Of a stretch of 21,234 bases of DNA, positions 1-7,617 are shown one piece after another. Under the pieces are notes generated by a model that ran no database searches, had not been told where the DNA came from, and was given only the letters and a program-made list of their open reading frames with translations. How positions within the stretch are numbered: the stretch's first letter is position 1; each line of letters starts with the position of its first letter. Where the stretch lies: contig JAUPVU010000062.1 in NCBI GenBank assembly GCA_030916925.1, positions 1-21,234 on the forward strand. Direction: 5' to 3'. Source of the DNA: Patescibacteria group bacterium. GTDB taxonomy: Bacteria > Patescibacteriota > WWE3 > 2-01-FULL-39-13. A program made the position numbers and the translations under genes.

Positions 1-2
1 AT

Positions 3-476
3 AAAGAAGTCGAAATCGTTAGATCAATCGATTCAAGGCCAATCGTTATTCAAGATAGTGGAGAGGGTGGATATTGGTTTCCTAGTTATCAAAAAGGAGA
101 TTACCTAGCAATTTCGATGTACAGAAAAATTTGGTATGACTTCTGGGGAGTTTTCTTTAAACAATTTATTTACTTTCAATATCCATTGCCACATTGGTCA
201 TATAAACTAAAAGCATTTGTGACTAGAGTTCCGCATGAAAAGATTCTTGTAACTGAATTACAGGCTGAGCCTTGGGGTCCTGGATTAAATTCGTTATTAA
301 CCGATAAAGAAAAATCCAAAACAATGTCTCGCAATGATTTCTTATCAACAATAACATATGCTCAAAGAGCTGGATTTAAGAATTTGTATTTCTGGGGAGC
401 CGAGTGGTGGCTCTGGGAAAAAGAAAAGAATAACAATCCGTTTTATTGGGATACGGCAAAGGCTTTAATTAACTAA
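3..476 (+). CDS. C-terminal part of a glycoside-hydrolase-like (TIM-barrel) protein, 5' end outside window
   Basis: The reading frame is open from the left edge (codon at base 3) to the TAA at 474-476, giving 157 residues, so the true start lies outside the window; the first internal Met (base 117) is not a convincing start. The fragment has short beta-strand-like stretches between aromatic-rich loops, including ILVTELQAEPWGP (residues 81-93) and LYFWGAEWWLW (128-138). An acidic residue at a strand end (E85), then Trp-rich strands near the C-terminus, resembles the last strands of clan GH-A glycoside hydrolases, where the nucleophile Glu ends strand 7. I infer a retaining glycosidase-like fold; substrate and activity are unknown, and the half that would carry the acid/base residue is not visible. 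No membrane segment is seen in this part. It converges on the ROK kinase gene with two bases between stop codons. Confidence 0.6.
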   Translation, partial: KEVEIVRSIDSRPIVIQDSGEGGYWFPSYQKGDYLAISMYRKIWYDFWGVFFKQFIYFQYPLPHWSYKLKAFVTRVPHEKILVTELQAEPWGPGLNSLLTDKEKSKTMSRNDFLSTITYAQRAGFKNLYFWGAEWWLWEKEKNNNPFYWDTAKALIN

Positions 477-478
477 GC

Positions 479-1312
479 TTATTTTAAGAGTTTCTCCCGC
501 ATCAATTCCAGCCCGCCGATTAAACCGTTTTCATCGCCAAAGGTAGACTGTCTAATTTCTGGTTTAGGTAATTTATTTAAGTTGTTCAAAGTTTCAAACA
601 TCATCTCAGAGAATAAATCCCATTTTTTAGATAGGCTTCCGCCTAAAATAATTACATCCGGTTGCCATAATAAATGAATGTTATTTATTCCGTATGCTAA
701 TACAAATCCATAATCTGCCCAAACTTTTTCGTCTAAAACTTGTGCCGGATCTATCTTAAAGCGGATTTTAAAAGCGGTTCCTGAGCAGTAACTTTCCCAG
801 GTTCCTCTAGAGTTTCCTTTATATTCAAAAGGATCGTCTAAATTAATAATATGATGACCAGGTTCTTGATTAAATCTGCCTTTAGGAATTTTTTCTTTTG
901 TTATTAAAGCACCACCAACTCCAGTGCTGATTGTGATATAAGCTACATTTTCGAATCCTTTTCCTTGTCCTTTAGTTGCTTCGGCTAAGGCCGCAAGGGT
1001 TGCATCATTTTCCAGTAAAACGATTTTTGGACTTATTGATTCTAAGGTTACGATTCTGTCTACTGAAATATCTCGCAGGTATGGAATATGTGGGGCATTT
1101 ACCACTGTGCGAAGTTTTCGGTCGATGATTCCTGCTACTCCAACTGCAACACCTTTTATGCCAGAAAGATTTTTTAAATAGTCTTGGATTTTGTCGTGAA
1201 GTTCATCGGGATTCTTTGGCGTTGGAAATTTTTCAATCTTAGACAAAGACTCTAAATCACTTGAAGAAGCTAACCTAGTATTTGTGCCACCAATGTCTAT
1301 CGTTACGAACAT
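479..1312 (-). CDS. ROK-family sugar kinase (glucokinase-like)
   Basis: A 277-residue ROK protein, predicted to phosphorylate a hexose or amino-hexose with ATP in the cytosol. Residues 6-13 (DIGGTNTR) form the phosphate-binding loop, N102-D103 in LLENDATLAALAEA supplies the catalytic Asp, STGVGGA (129-135) is the second glycine-rich loop, and the sugar-binding EPGH lies at 150-153. PDVIILGG (218-225) fits the adenosine motif. The Cys cluster (CxCGxxGC) that binds zinc in classical ROK glucokinases is absent: after EPGH the chain runs to ESYCSGTA with one Cys, and the protein is somewhat shorter than the usual ~300 residues. The substrate cannot be read from sequence; glucose, fructose or N-acetylmannosamine are possible. 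A TAGAAT box ends eight bases before the ATG, so it may have its own promoter although it lies 60 bases downstream of the pgk-like gene. Confidence 0.87.
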   Translation of the reverse strand: MFVTIDIGGTNTRLASSSDLESLSKIEKFPTPKNPDELHDKIQDYLKNLSGIKGVAVGVAGIIDRKLRTVVNAPHIPYLRDISVDRIVTLESISPKIVLLENDATLAALAEATKGQGKGFENVAYITISTGVGGALITKEKIPKGRFNQEPGHHIINLDDPFEYKGNSRGTWESYCSGTAFKIRFKIDPAQVLDEKVWADYGFVLAYGINNIHLLWQPDVIILGGSLSKKWDLFSEMMFETLNNLNKLPKPEIRQSTFGDENGLIGGLELMREKLLK

Positions 1313-1320
1313 GTAAAACT

Positions 1321-1326
1321 ATTCTA
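1321..1326 (-). promoter_or_regulatory. -10-like box of the ROK kinase gene
   Basis: TAGAAT read on the minus strand, eight bases upstream of the ATG at 1312. No good -35 is seen at 16-18 bases. There is no Shine-Dalgarno in the short stretch between box and start. Inferred to drive a leaderless or nearly leaderless transcript. Confidence 0.4.
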
Positions 1327-1372
1327 TCAGGAATAATGTAGAGAGTTTCTGTAATTATTGTAGTCGCAATTC

Positions 1373-2626
1373 CTAAAGCGTTAAATATTGTAGGACAACG
1401 AGAGGCTTTCCACCTAAGAAATCTAATGTTGCTCCACCAGCAAGACTGATGTGCGTTACTTTAGTTGCATCTCCAAATTTATTTAGCGATGTAATTGCGT
1501 CTCCTCCTGCCACTATTGTTTTATTTGGATTAGAATTTAATGCTTTAATAACTTGAAGTGTTCCGTTCGCGTAATTTGGTTTTTCAAATACTCCCATAGG
1601 ACCTGCCCAAAACACCGTTTTAGATTGTGAAATTATTTCTGAATACATTTTAGCTGTGGTTGGTCCAATATCATAAATTCCTTTTTCAGCAGGAATATCC
1701 ATAGATTCATTATTAAGAACGACTTCGGGATTTGAATCATCGTCTTTGGAATTTCCCACAACAAAGTCATGTGGAATAAAAACTTTTCGTATCGGTAAAC
1801 TTTCGGAGCTGTTAAAAATAGTAACTTGATCGTCTCTTGATAATATATCTCTTGCCACAGCATTTAAATCAAGATTTGGATGATCTTCAATCGAAACTTC
1901 TTCTACATGAGAACCGCCTATTTTTCTTCCAAGTGCTCTTAAGAAAATATTCGTAGTGCTACCTCCCAGTAAGACGATATCAGCCATCGTCATTAGGTTT
2001 TTAACCGCGTCAATTTTATCTGAGAGTTTTGCTCCGCCAATTATTAAAGTAAAAGGATGATCCATTCGTTTTAATATTCCATCGAGGGATTTATATTCTA
2101 GCTCGAAATAAAATCCAACAACGGCCGGTTTATGTCTTAAAATTCCAGTGGTTGAAGCATGAGATCTATGAGCCTGTGGAAATGCATCAAAAACAATTAA
2201 GTCGTAACCGTTTGTTAATTCTGCGGCAAAGGCATCATCGTCAATATATTCTTCTGTGTAGAATCTGACATTTTCGAGCATGAGTACATCGCCATTATTC
2301 ATCGCGCTAACTGCCTCATGGACTTTAGGTCCAATACAATCTGTAACCTGTTTTACAGGTTGATTCAAAAGTTTAGAAAGTTCTTTTGCATGAGGAATTG
2401 TTCTTAAATCTTCTTCAACTCCTTCTGGTCTTTTTACCCAAGTTAAGACAACAACTTTGCAACCTTTTTCTATTAAGTATCTTAAAGTGGGAATCGTGGC
2501 TGCAATTCTAGAATTATCAGTGACAGCTAATTCTCCATTAACTTTATCTACTGCTATATCGTATGGCGCGCGATATATATTTGTTTTACCTGTTATATCT
2601 ACATCGTTAAGAGTTTTTAATACCAT
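1373..2626 (-). CDS. pgk: Phosphoglycerate kinase homologue with changed substrate-binding loops
   Basis: At 417 residues it has the full length of phosphoglycerate kinase, the glycolytic enzyme moving phosphate from 1,3-bisphosphoglycerate to ADP. Conserved landmarks: R40, LENVRF (118-122), AHRSHAST (152-159), GGAKLSDK (197-204), GGSTTN (221-226), DIGPTT (319-324), AGPMGVFE (341-348) and GGDA (374-377). Two substrate sites differ from the canonical form. The RxDxNVP loop reads RAPYDIA (19-25), so the Asp and Asn that contact 3-phosphoglycerate become Pro and Asp; the HLGRP loop reads WVKRP (63-67), losing His and Gly. The C-terminal STGGGA loop is SLAGGA (394-399). It may be a diverged working PGK or a paralogue with another substrate. 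Its start follows the aldolase stop by six bases without a Shine-Dalgarno, so it is probably co-transcribed with rmuC and the aldolase. Confidence 0.85.
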   Translation of the reverse strand: MVLKTLNDVDITGKTNIYRAPYDIAVDKVNGELAVTDNSRIAATIPTLRYLIEKGCKVVVLTWVKRPEGVEEDLRTIPHAKELSKLLNQPVKQVTDCIGPKVHEAVSAMNNGDVLMLENVRFYTEEYIDDDAFAAELTNGYDLIVFDAFPQAHRSHASTTGILRHKPAVVGFYFELEYKSLDGILKRMDHPFTLIIGGAKLSDKIDAVKNLMTMADIVLLGGSTTNIFLRALGRKIGGSHVEEVSIEDHPNLDLNAVARDILSRDDQVTIFNSSESLPIRKVFIPHDFVVGNSKDDDSNPEVVLNNESMDIPAEKGIYDIGPTTAKMYSEIISQSKTVFWAGPMGVFEKPNYANGTLQVIKALNSNPNKTIVAGGDAITSLNKFGDATKVTHISLAGGATLDFLGGKPLVVLQYLTL

Positions 2627-2632
2627 ATTTAT

Positions 2633-3469
2633 TTAAAATAGTTGACTAAGTTTAATCATTCTTTCTTTAACCGTTGTTTTAACAAAATTTTCGATTTCGT
2701 TCCAGTTTTTGTAATCTTTAACTTCTTGCCAAACGGCTCTTCCAACCGCATAACCACTTGCTCCGTTGTTTTTGCAGATAGTGACTGCTTCCATATATTT
2801 TTCAAAAGTCATATTTCCGCGACTTAATAATATCCAAGGTTTTTTATCTAAGATATGTGTAATCTGTTGCATATAAGGCACGGCTAATTCTAGTGGTTCT
2901 GTTTCTACATCTGTTGGATATTCGATTTTTAGTATATCTGCAATTGGGCCAAAGATTTCTAATGTCTTTAGTATTGCTTCGGGTTTATTGTATGGAACGT
3001 TAGCAATTTGATAGGTAATTGGTTCAAGTAAAAATGGCAGATTTATTTCTTTACATTCAGACGCTACTTTTTTTACGATTTCTACTTGTTCGTTAGCATT
3101 CTTAGAATCAGGATTAAAATAAACTAACATTTTAATTGCAGAGGCGCCCATTTCTTTTAAATCATTGGATGTATTTTTCGAAAGCACAGTTAACCTACCA
3201 TCTGGATTGTCGGTATAACCTGATTCTTCACGGCTTAAAATTAATTTTGTACCATTTTGATTTGCGGTTGAAATCGCTTTTTGACCGTAAAAAGGGTCGA
3301 CTAATACTGCCGTAGTTACGGGTCCTAATTCAGCAGTTAATAAATTTTTAAAATCAGAAATTAGTTCTTCTGGTACGAATTTTTTTATTGAATCTCGGTG
3401 ATCGAAGGCTGCAATTTTTATATATCCATTTTGATCAGAAACGCTAGACATCATAGACCGAGTATACAT
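2633..3469 (-). CDS. LacD-type class I aldolase (tagatose/fructose-bisphosphate aldolase-like)
   Basis: A 278-residue protein of the LacD/DeoC-like class I aldolase family, whose members cleave ketose bisphosphates (tagatose 1,6-bisphosphate in LacD; sulfofructose phosphate in YihT) through a lysine Schiff base. Visible landmarks are AAFDHRDS (20-27), a lysine in AIKMLVYF (K113), the glutamate of LLEPI (E149), and K181 in ILKIEYP, the expected Schiff-base lysine; WILLSRG (212-218) and GYAVGRAVWQ (239-248) form the phosphate-binding end of the barrel. The family's usual length is about 300-325, so this is compact. Beside a PGK homologue and a sugar kinase it is a candidate for the cell's fructose-bisphosphate aldolase step, which is inference. 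Met6 or Met7 could also be the start; Met1 is preferred because it lies five bases after the rmuC stop. Confidence 0.82.
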   Translation of the reverse strand: MYTRSMMSSVSDQNGYIKIAAFDHRDSIKKFVPEELISDFKNLLTAELGPVTTAVLVDPFYGQKAISTANQNGTKLILSREESGYTDNPDGRLTVLSKNTSNDLKEMGASAIKMLVYFNPDSKNANEQVEIVKKVASECKEINLPFLLEPITYQIANVPYNKPEAILKTLEIFGPIADILKIEYPTDVETEPLELAVPYMQQITHILDKKPWILLSRGNMTFEKYMEAVTICKNNGASGYAVGRAVWQEVKDYKNWNEIENFVKTTVKERMIKLSQLF

Positions 3470-3474
3470 GATAT

Positions 3475-4590
3475 TTAAAAGAGTGTGCCACTTGGTTCAG
3501 AGTTTGATTCGGGTAAAATAATGTGTTCTGGACCTGTCGGTTCGTCGATTTGTAAGCTAGAAACGCTGTTTATTTTGGCATCTAATTTATCAAAACGTTT
3601 TGACGCATCATCAAGCGCGCTACCGGCGTTAGATAAATGCTTTCCGAGAAGTCTTAAGTGATCGCTAAATTTATTTGAGTCATCTTTAATACCGCGTAGC
3701 GCGCGTAATATTTCTTTTGCTTGTGCTTGAACTTTTTGTCCTTCAACTCCAATTAAAAGCGCTCTTATATAAGCGCTGATAGTATTTGGAGAAACAGGTA
3801 ACACTCTTAATTTTTGTGCAAAGTCATTTAATTCTGGATAATTTACGATTATCTCGTAATAAATTGCTTCGCTAGGTACATACATAAAAGCGAAGTCGAC
3901 GGTTCCTTGTTCGGGAAGAATATACTTTGTTGAAATTTCTTTTACACGTTCTTTTACATTCTTCACAAATTCTTTTTGATATCGGTTTCTATCTTCTTCT
4001 GTTTCTGACTGCATCATTCCGCTAAAGTTTTCTAGTGAGAATTTTGAGTCTACGGGGAGTAACCCATCTTGAATTCTAATTACCGCATCAACTTTAACTC
4101 CGCCTTTAAATTCATGTTGAGTTGCATATAAATTGGATGGAAGTGCTTGTTTAAGAAGTTCGTACAGACCCTGCTCACCAAGGTTTCCTCGGAGTTTTGG
4201 AGATTTTAAAAAGTCTTGAAGGCTTTTCATTCCACGGCCGATTTCACTCATAGAACCTAGTTCCTGTGATACATTCCTCATGATTTCAGAAGTTTTATCG
4301 AGGCGTTCATTCATTGTTTTTGAATTTACGTCTGCCCTTTGGTTTAATACCTCCGTTGTTTTATTTAATTGTTCTCGTACTGAATTAAGATTAGTGTCGA
4401 CAGCTCCGGTAACATCCTTCAACCGGGTATCGAAGGTTCCTTGCATACTTTCCATCCATTTTGTTATGACTTCGTTATTATCTTTTGAATCTAATCGATC
4501 GTTGAGTTTTTTTAGGTATAGGATAATTCCACCTATAGCTAAAAGGGTGACTACTGCTATCAAAATTGTGATTAATAAAATTATATCCAT
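3475..4590 (-). CDS. rmuC: RmuC-family DNA recombination protein
   Basis: A 371-residue RmuC homologue. RmuC proteins limit recombination at inverted repeats and carry a predicted endonuclease-like fold. Residues 2-26 form one N-terminal membrane anchor, followed by a charged, coiled-coil-like stretch (about 27-120). The RmuC domain begins near 125: RGNLGE (134-139), a predicted nuclease core with D168 in VKVDAVIRI and LPVDSKF (178-184), then DFAFMYVPSEAIYYEI (232-247) and the helical C-terminus. It is first in a minus-strand operon with the aldolase (5-base gap) and pgk-like gene (6-base gap). That pairing of repair and glycolysis probably reflects compaction rather than shared function. A TAGTAT box ends eight bases before the ATG. 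Length is at the short end for the family. Confidence 0.92.
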   Translation of the reverse strand: MDIILLITILIAVVTLLAIGGIILYLKKLNDRLDSKDNNEVITKWMESMQGTFDTRLKDVTGAVDTNLNSVREQLNKTTEVLNQRADVNSKTMNERLDKTSEIMRNVSQELGSMSEIGRGMKSLQDFLKSPKLRGNLGEQGLYELLKQALPSNLYATQHEFKGGVKVDAVIRIQDGLLPVDSKFSLENFSGMMQSETEEDRNRYQKEFVKNVKERVKEISTKYILPEQGTVDFAFMYVPSEAIYYEIIVNYPELNDFAQKLRVLPVSPNTISAYIRALLIGVEGQKVQAQAKEILRALRGIKDDSNKFSDHLRLLGKHLSNAGSALDDASKRFDKLDAKINSVSSLQIDEPTGPEHIILPESNSEPSGTLF

Positions 4591-4598
4591 AGTTGTTT

Positions 4599-4604
4599 AT
4601 ACTA
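4599..4604 (-). promoter_or_regulatory. -10-like box of rmuC
   Basis: TAGTAT on the minus strand, eight bases before the rmuC ATG. A TAGACA hexamer at 4624-4629 could be the -35 but the spacing is 19 bases. The region 4591-4659 is divergent and must also hold the promoter of the 97-residue membrane protein gene. Confidence 0.4.
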
Positions 4605-4648
4605 CCTTATAACTTACTATAATTGTCTATATTAAACAAAGTCTGAAA

Positions 4649-4654
4649 TAATAT
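4649..4654 (+). promoter_or_regulatory. -10-like box of the small membrane protein/metG pair
   Basis: TAATAT ends five bases before the ATG at 4660. A better-matching TATAAT lies at 4618-4623, which would give a leader of about 30 bases. Which one is used cannot be decided from sequence, and neither has a clear -35. Confidence 0.28.
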
Positions 4655-4659
4655 TAAAA

Positions 4660-4953
4660 ATGAGACACGGATTTATCTATACTTTTGGATTATTGTCGAT
4701 TTTAGCGATGTTATCCATTTACTACATTGTCTTTTTCACGACGCCTTCTTGGTACCTTGCAACAGGACTATTCGTCTTAGTTGGATTTGTGGTCAGCTCA
4801 ACTTTTTCTATCGCTTACTATTTAATAAAAATTCGGTCTTTAAGATTCGAAACCGGGAGGTCATTATTTAGAAAAGGATTCAGAAAAGGCTTATTTGTGG
4901 GGCTTTTTGTGGTAATATTACTTCTGTTACAGTTATTTTTTGACCTGATTTAA
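4660..4953 (+). CDS. Small membrane protein of unknown function (three predicted membrane helices)
   Basis: A 97-residue hydrophobic protein that I do not assign to a family. Membrane segments are predicted at about residues 6-27, 32-56 and 75-96; the loop between the second and third (57-74) is rich in Arg and Lys (KIRSLRFETGR, RKGFRKG), which by the positive-inside rule would sit in the cytoplasm. The stop codon is immediately followed by the metG ATG with no base between, so the two are almost certainly translated from one message and metG translation may depend on ribosomes finishing this gene. Similar short three-helix proteins are common next to housekeeping genes in reduced genomes; no function should be inferred from position alone. 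Confidence 0.75.
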   Translation: MRHGFIYTFGLLSILAMLSIYYIVFFTTPSWYLATGLFVLVGFVVSSTFSIAYYLIKIRSLRFETGRSLFRKGFRKGLFVGLFVVILLLLQLFFDLI

Positions 4954-6411
4954 ATGAAAAAGACTTTTTACATAACAACGCCAATTTACTACGCAAATGA
5001 TGTCCCCCATATTGGACACACTGGGACGACAGTTTTTGCCGATGTTGTAGCGAGATATAAGAGACTTCAGGGTTTTGATGTTTTCTCTTTGACGGGCACA
5101 GATGAGCACGGCGAAAAAGTGGCATTATCTGCAGAAAAAGCAGGAAAAGAACCCCAGACTTTTGTGGATGAATTAGCTCTTAAATGGCAGGATTATTGGA
5201 AGCAATTAAATATATCAAACGATGTTTTTATGCGTACGACACTTCCAGGTCACGTAAAAATAGCCGAGGAGTTACTCGAAAAATTAAAAGCTAAGGGTGA
5301 TGTTTATGAAGATACATATAAAGGAGTTTATTGTGTTGGTTGCGAGGAATTTAAGTCAGAGAGAGATTTAGTCGATGGAAAATGCCCTGAGCATCGTCCG
5401 TATCAAGTCCAATACCGAGAAGAAAAAAATTACTTCTTTAGAATTTCTAAATATATTCCAGAGGTTAAAAAGCGTTTAGAAGACGGCACACTACCTTTAA
5501 TCCCAGAAAACAAGAAAACCGAAATGTTGGCAAAGCTTGCCGAACCTGTAAAAGATACTTCAATCTCAAGACAGAATGTTAAGTGGGGAATTCCAATTCC
5601 TTGGGATAAAGAGCAGACCACTTATGTTTGGGTAGAGGCGTTAATGAATTATTATTCCGCTACAAGAATCGACTGGAATGATGGAGTAAACCGCGAAGAA
5701 TTCTGGCCAGCTGACGTACACTTTTTAGGAAAAGGGAATAATTGGTTTCATTCAGTAATTTGGCCTTCACTTTTACTGGCTCTCGATTTACCTTTGCCAA
5801 AAAATATTTTTGTACATGGATATTACAATGTTGAAGGTAAGAAAATGGGCAAATCCCTCGGAAATGTTATTTCTCCACAAGATTTAATGGACAAGTATGG
5901 AATTGATGGAACCAGATATTTACTCTGTGCAAGTATGCCGTATGTGGGAGATTCTGATGTTAGCTTTAAATGGTTTGATGAAAAGTATAATTCTGCCTTG
6001 GCTAATGGATATGGTAATTTAGTTAGTAGGCTTTCAAAATTATATAGAGATGTGCCTGAAATGGTATTGGAGGATAGTTACTTTGAATTCCAGTCTAACG
6101 ATGCATCTGAACGAGTATTTGGAGGACATGATAACGGTTCTAACTATAATGACGCTTATAATGTATATAACTTATCTGAAGTTACAGAATTATTTAATCG
6201 TGCCGTTACTAATATAAACAGCTATTTAACAACCCAAGAACCTTGGAAAAAAGCCGGAGACGAAAAAATCCAGATATTAAGATTTGCCATCGGTCAATTG
6301 CTTGAGGTTACACACGCGATTTCTCCTGTAATGCCAGAAACTGCAGAAAAAGTCTTTAATTTGTTTAAAGACAAAAGTGCGTCGCCTTTAATACTCTTTG
6401 CACGAATTTAG
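4954..6411 (+). CDS. metG: Methionyl-tRNA synthetase
   Basis: A 485-residue class I aminoacyl-tRNA synthetase that charges tRNA-Met. The HIGH signature is at 19-22, followed by SLTGTDEHGEK (45-55). The connective-peptide knuckle has C127, C130, C144 and H147, a possible metal site of the CxxC...CxxH kind. The KMSKS loop is present as KMGKS (297-301). The helical anticodon-binding domain fills the C-terminal third, with YLTTQEPWKKAGDE near 425-438. There is no C-terminal EMAP/Trbp111-like tRNA-binding extension, so this is the short form. The usual GKDI before the second substrate-binding stretch reads GKGNNWFHS (259-267), a small variation. Its ATG abuts the stop of the upstream membrane protein gene, and no separate Shine-Dalgarno is seen. 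Confidence 0.96.
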   Translation: MKKTFYITTPIYYANDVPHIGHTGTTVFADVVARYKRLQGFDVFSLTGTDEHGEKVALSAEKAGKEPQTFVDELALKWQDYWKQLNISNDVFMRTTLPGHVKIAEELLEKLKAKGDVYEDTYKGVYCVGCEEFKSERDLVDGKCPEHRPYQVQYREEKNYFFRISKYIPEVKKRLEDGTLPLIPENKKTEMLAKLAEPVKDTSISRQNVKWGIPIPWDKEQTTYVWVEALMNYYSATRIDWNDGVNREEFWPADVHFLGKGNNWFHSVIWPSLLLALDLPLPKNIFVHGYYNVEGKKMGKSLGNVISPQDLMDKYGIDGTRYLLCASMPYVGDSDVSFKWFDEKYNSALANGYGNLVSRLSKLYRDVPEMVLEDSYFEFQSNDASERVFGGHDNGSNYNDAYNVYNLSEVTELFNRAVTNINSYLTTQEPWKKAGDEKIQILRFAIGQLLEVTHAISPVMPETAEKVFNLFKDKSASPLILFARI

Positions 6412-6413
6412 GT

Positions 6414-6419
6414 TATACT
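6414..6419 (+). promoter_or_regulatory. -10-like box of the Lon-like ATPase gene
   Basis: TATACT ends seven bases before the ATG at 6427 and starts two bases after the metG stop codon. The intervening bases are nearly all T, with no Shine-Dalgarno. No convincing -35. Inferred leaderless start. Confidence 0.45.
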
Positions 6420-6426
6420 TTTTTTA

Positions 6427-7611
6427 ATGACTGCCCAGGTTCAATCAATAAATCAACCGAAAGATGCCGCTAAACCAAGAGATGTTCCATCTATGATGGA
6501 TTTTGATGGTAGTGAAATGTCTAACGCTGCAAACGCTGAAGAAACTAAAAACATCTACTATAAAGAAATCGATATCTTAAAACAGAAAGTCGCTTCTTCT
6601 GCCGCGCCAGAGGAATTAAAGGTTCAAATGGGAACCATGATTCAGCGTTTAGAAAGAATGGCCAGAACCGGAGTTTACTCCCGCGAATACGATATCATGA
6701 ACAATTATGTTGATTGGATAATTAAATATCCATGGGATAAATATGCCGACGAAAACCTTGATATTAAGAATGTTAAAAAAGTACTAGACAGTAACCACTA
6801 TGGTTTGGATAGTGTCAAAGAAAGAATTTTACAATACTTAGCTGTTCGTAAACTTTTATTAGATAAAAAAGATTTTAAGGCGGTAGAGAAATCGCCCGTA
6901 ATTTGTATGGTCGGACTACAAGGTATAGGTAAAACAACCATGGCTAAAAGTATTGCGAAGGCTTTAAACAGGCCATTTTACAGAGTCTCAATGGGAGCTA
7001 TTGGTTCGGTTCTAGAAGTTAGAGGTAGAGATAAATCTATCGAAGGTGCTGAGCCTGGTCAAATTGTTAAAGCTATCGTTAGAACTGGTGTTAGAAATCC
7101 AATTATATTACTTGATGAGCTTGATAAAGCCAGCGGCCAAAGCGGATTACTAGCGGATGTTATGGCTACAATGCTTGAAATTCTTGATCCAGAGCAGAAT
7201 ACGACTTATAGGGATCACTATATTGATTTTCCAATCGATTTATCTCAAATAATGTTTATTGTGTCTGGTAACAAGCTTGGAACATTTAGCGCCGCGCTTA
7301 TGGATAGGTTAGAAATCATAAAGATGCCATCATATACTGACGAAGAGAAACAAGTTATAGCCAGAGACTATTTATTACCACGTGTTAGAGCTGCTACTGG
7401 ATTATTAGAGGATCAACTGCAGTTTACTCCTGATATTTGGCCGATGATTTTAAGACCACTTGGGTACGATAGCGGAATTAGATCTTTACAAAGATTAATT
7501 GAGAATATGGCACGTGAAGCCGCCTTACAAATTGTTATGGGTGAGAAAACTCAAGTAATAATTTCGGCCGAGAATTTTAAAGCCTATCTTCCTAAATATA
7601 CGGTTGCGTAA
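6427..7611 (+). CDS. Lon-type AAA+ ATPase without a protease domain
   Basis: A 394-residue protein matching the middle of Lon protease. After a low-complexity N-terminus (1-40), residues 42-110 match the helical stretch preceding the Lon ATPase (RLERMARTGVYSREYDIMNNYVDWI, PWDKY). The AAA+ module is complete: Walker A GLQGIGKTT (163-171), the EVRGRDKSIEGAEPGQIV region (197-214), Walker B IILLDELDK (226-234), sensor-1 N282, arginine-finger candidate R294 in LMDRLE, and sensor-2 R352 in GIRSLQR. The chain ends at YTVA where Lon would enter its Ser-Lys protease domain, and the N-terminal substrate-binding domain is also missing. No frameshifted remnant follows: the stop is six bases from the end of a convergent gene. 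It should hydrolyse ATP and may remodel or unfold proteins; a separate partner protease is possible but not seen. Confidence 0.88.
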   Translation: MTAQVQSINQPKDAAKPRDVPSMMDFDGSEMSNAANAEETKNIYYKEIDILKQKVASSAAPEELKVQMGTMIQRLERMARTGVYSREYDIMNNYVDWIIKYPWDKYADENLDIKNVKKVLDSNHYGLDSVKERILQYLAVRKLLLDKKDFKAVEKSPVICMVGLQGIGKTTMAKSIAKALNRPFYRVSMGAIGSVLEVRGRDKSIEGAEPGQIVKAIVRTGVRNPIILLDELDKASGQSGLLADVMATMLEILDPEQNTTYRDHYIDFPIDLSQIMFIVSGNKLGTFSAALMDRLEIIKMPSYTDEEKQVIARDYLLPRVRAATGLLEDQLQFTPDIWPMILRPLGYDSGIRSLQRLIENMAREAALQIVMGEKTQVIISAENFKAYLPKYTVA

Positions 7612-7617
7612 AGATTT

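Noticed and set aside
474..481. Palindrome TAAGCTTA between the first two genes
   Set aside because: It arises from two facing stop codons with two bases between them; too short to be called a functional site.
4280..4612. 110-codon plus-strand frame opposite rmuC
   Set aside because: Antisense shadow of the RmuC coding sequence, running through its membrane anchor.
7612..7617. Hidden Lon protease domain downstream of the ATPase gene in another frame
   Set aside because: Only six bases separate it from a convergent gene, and the plus-strand frames there are short and show no protease motif.
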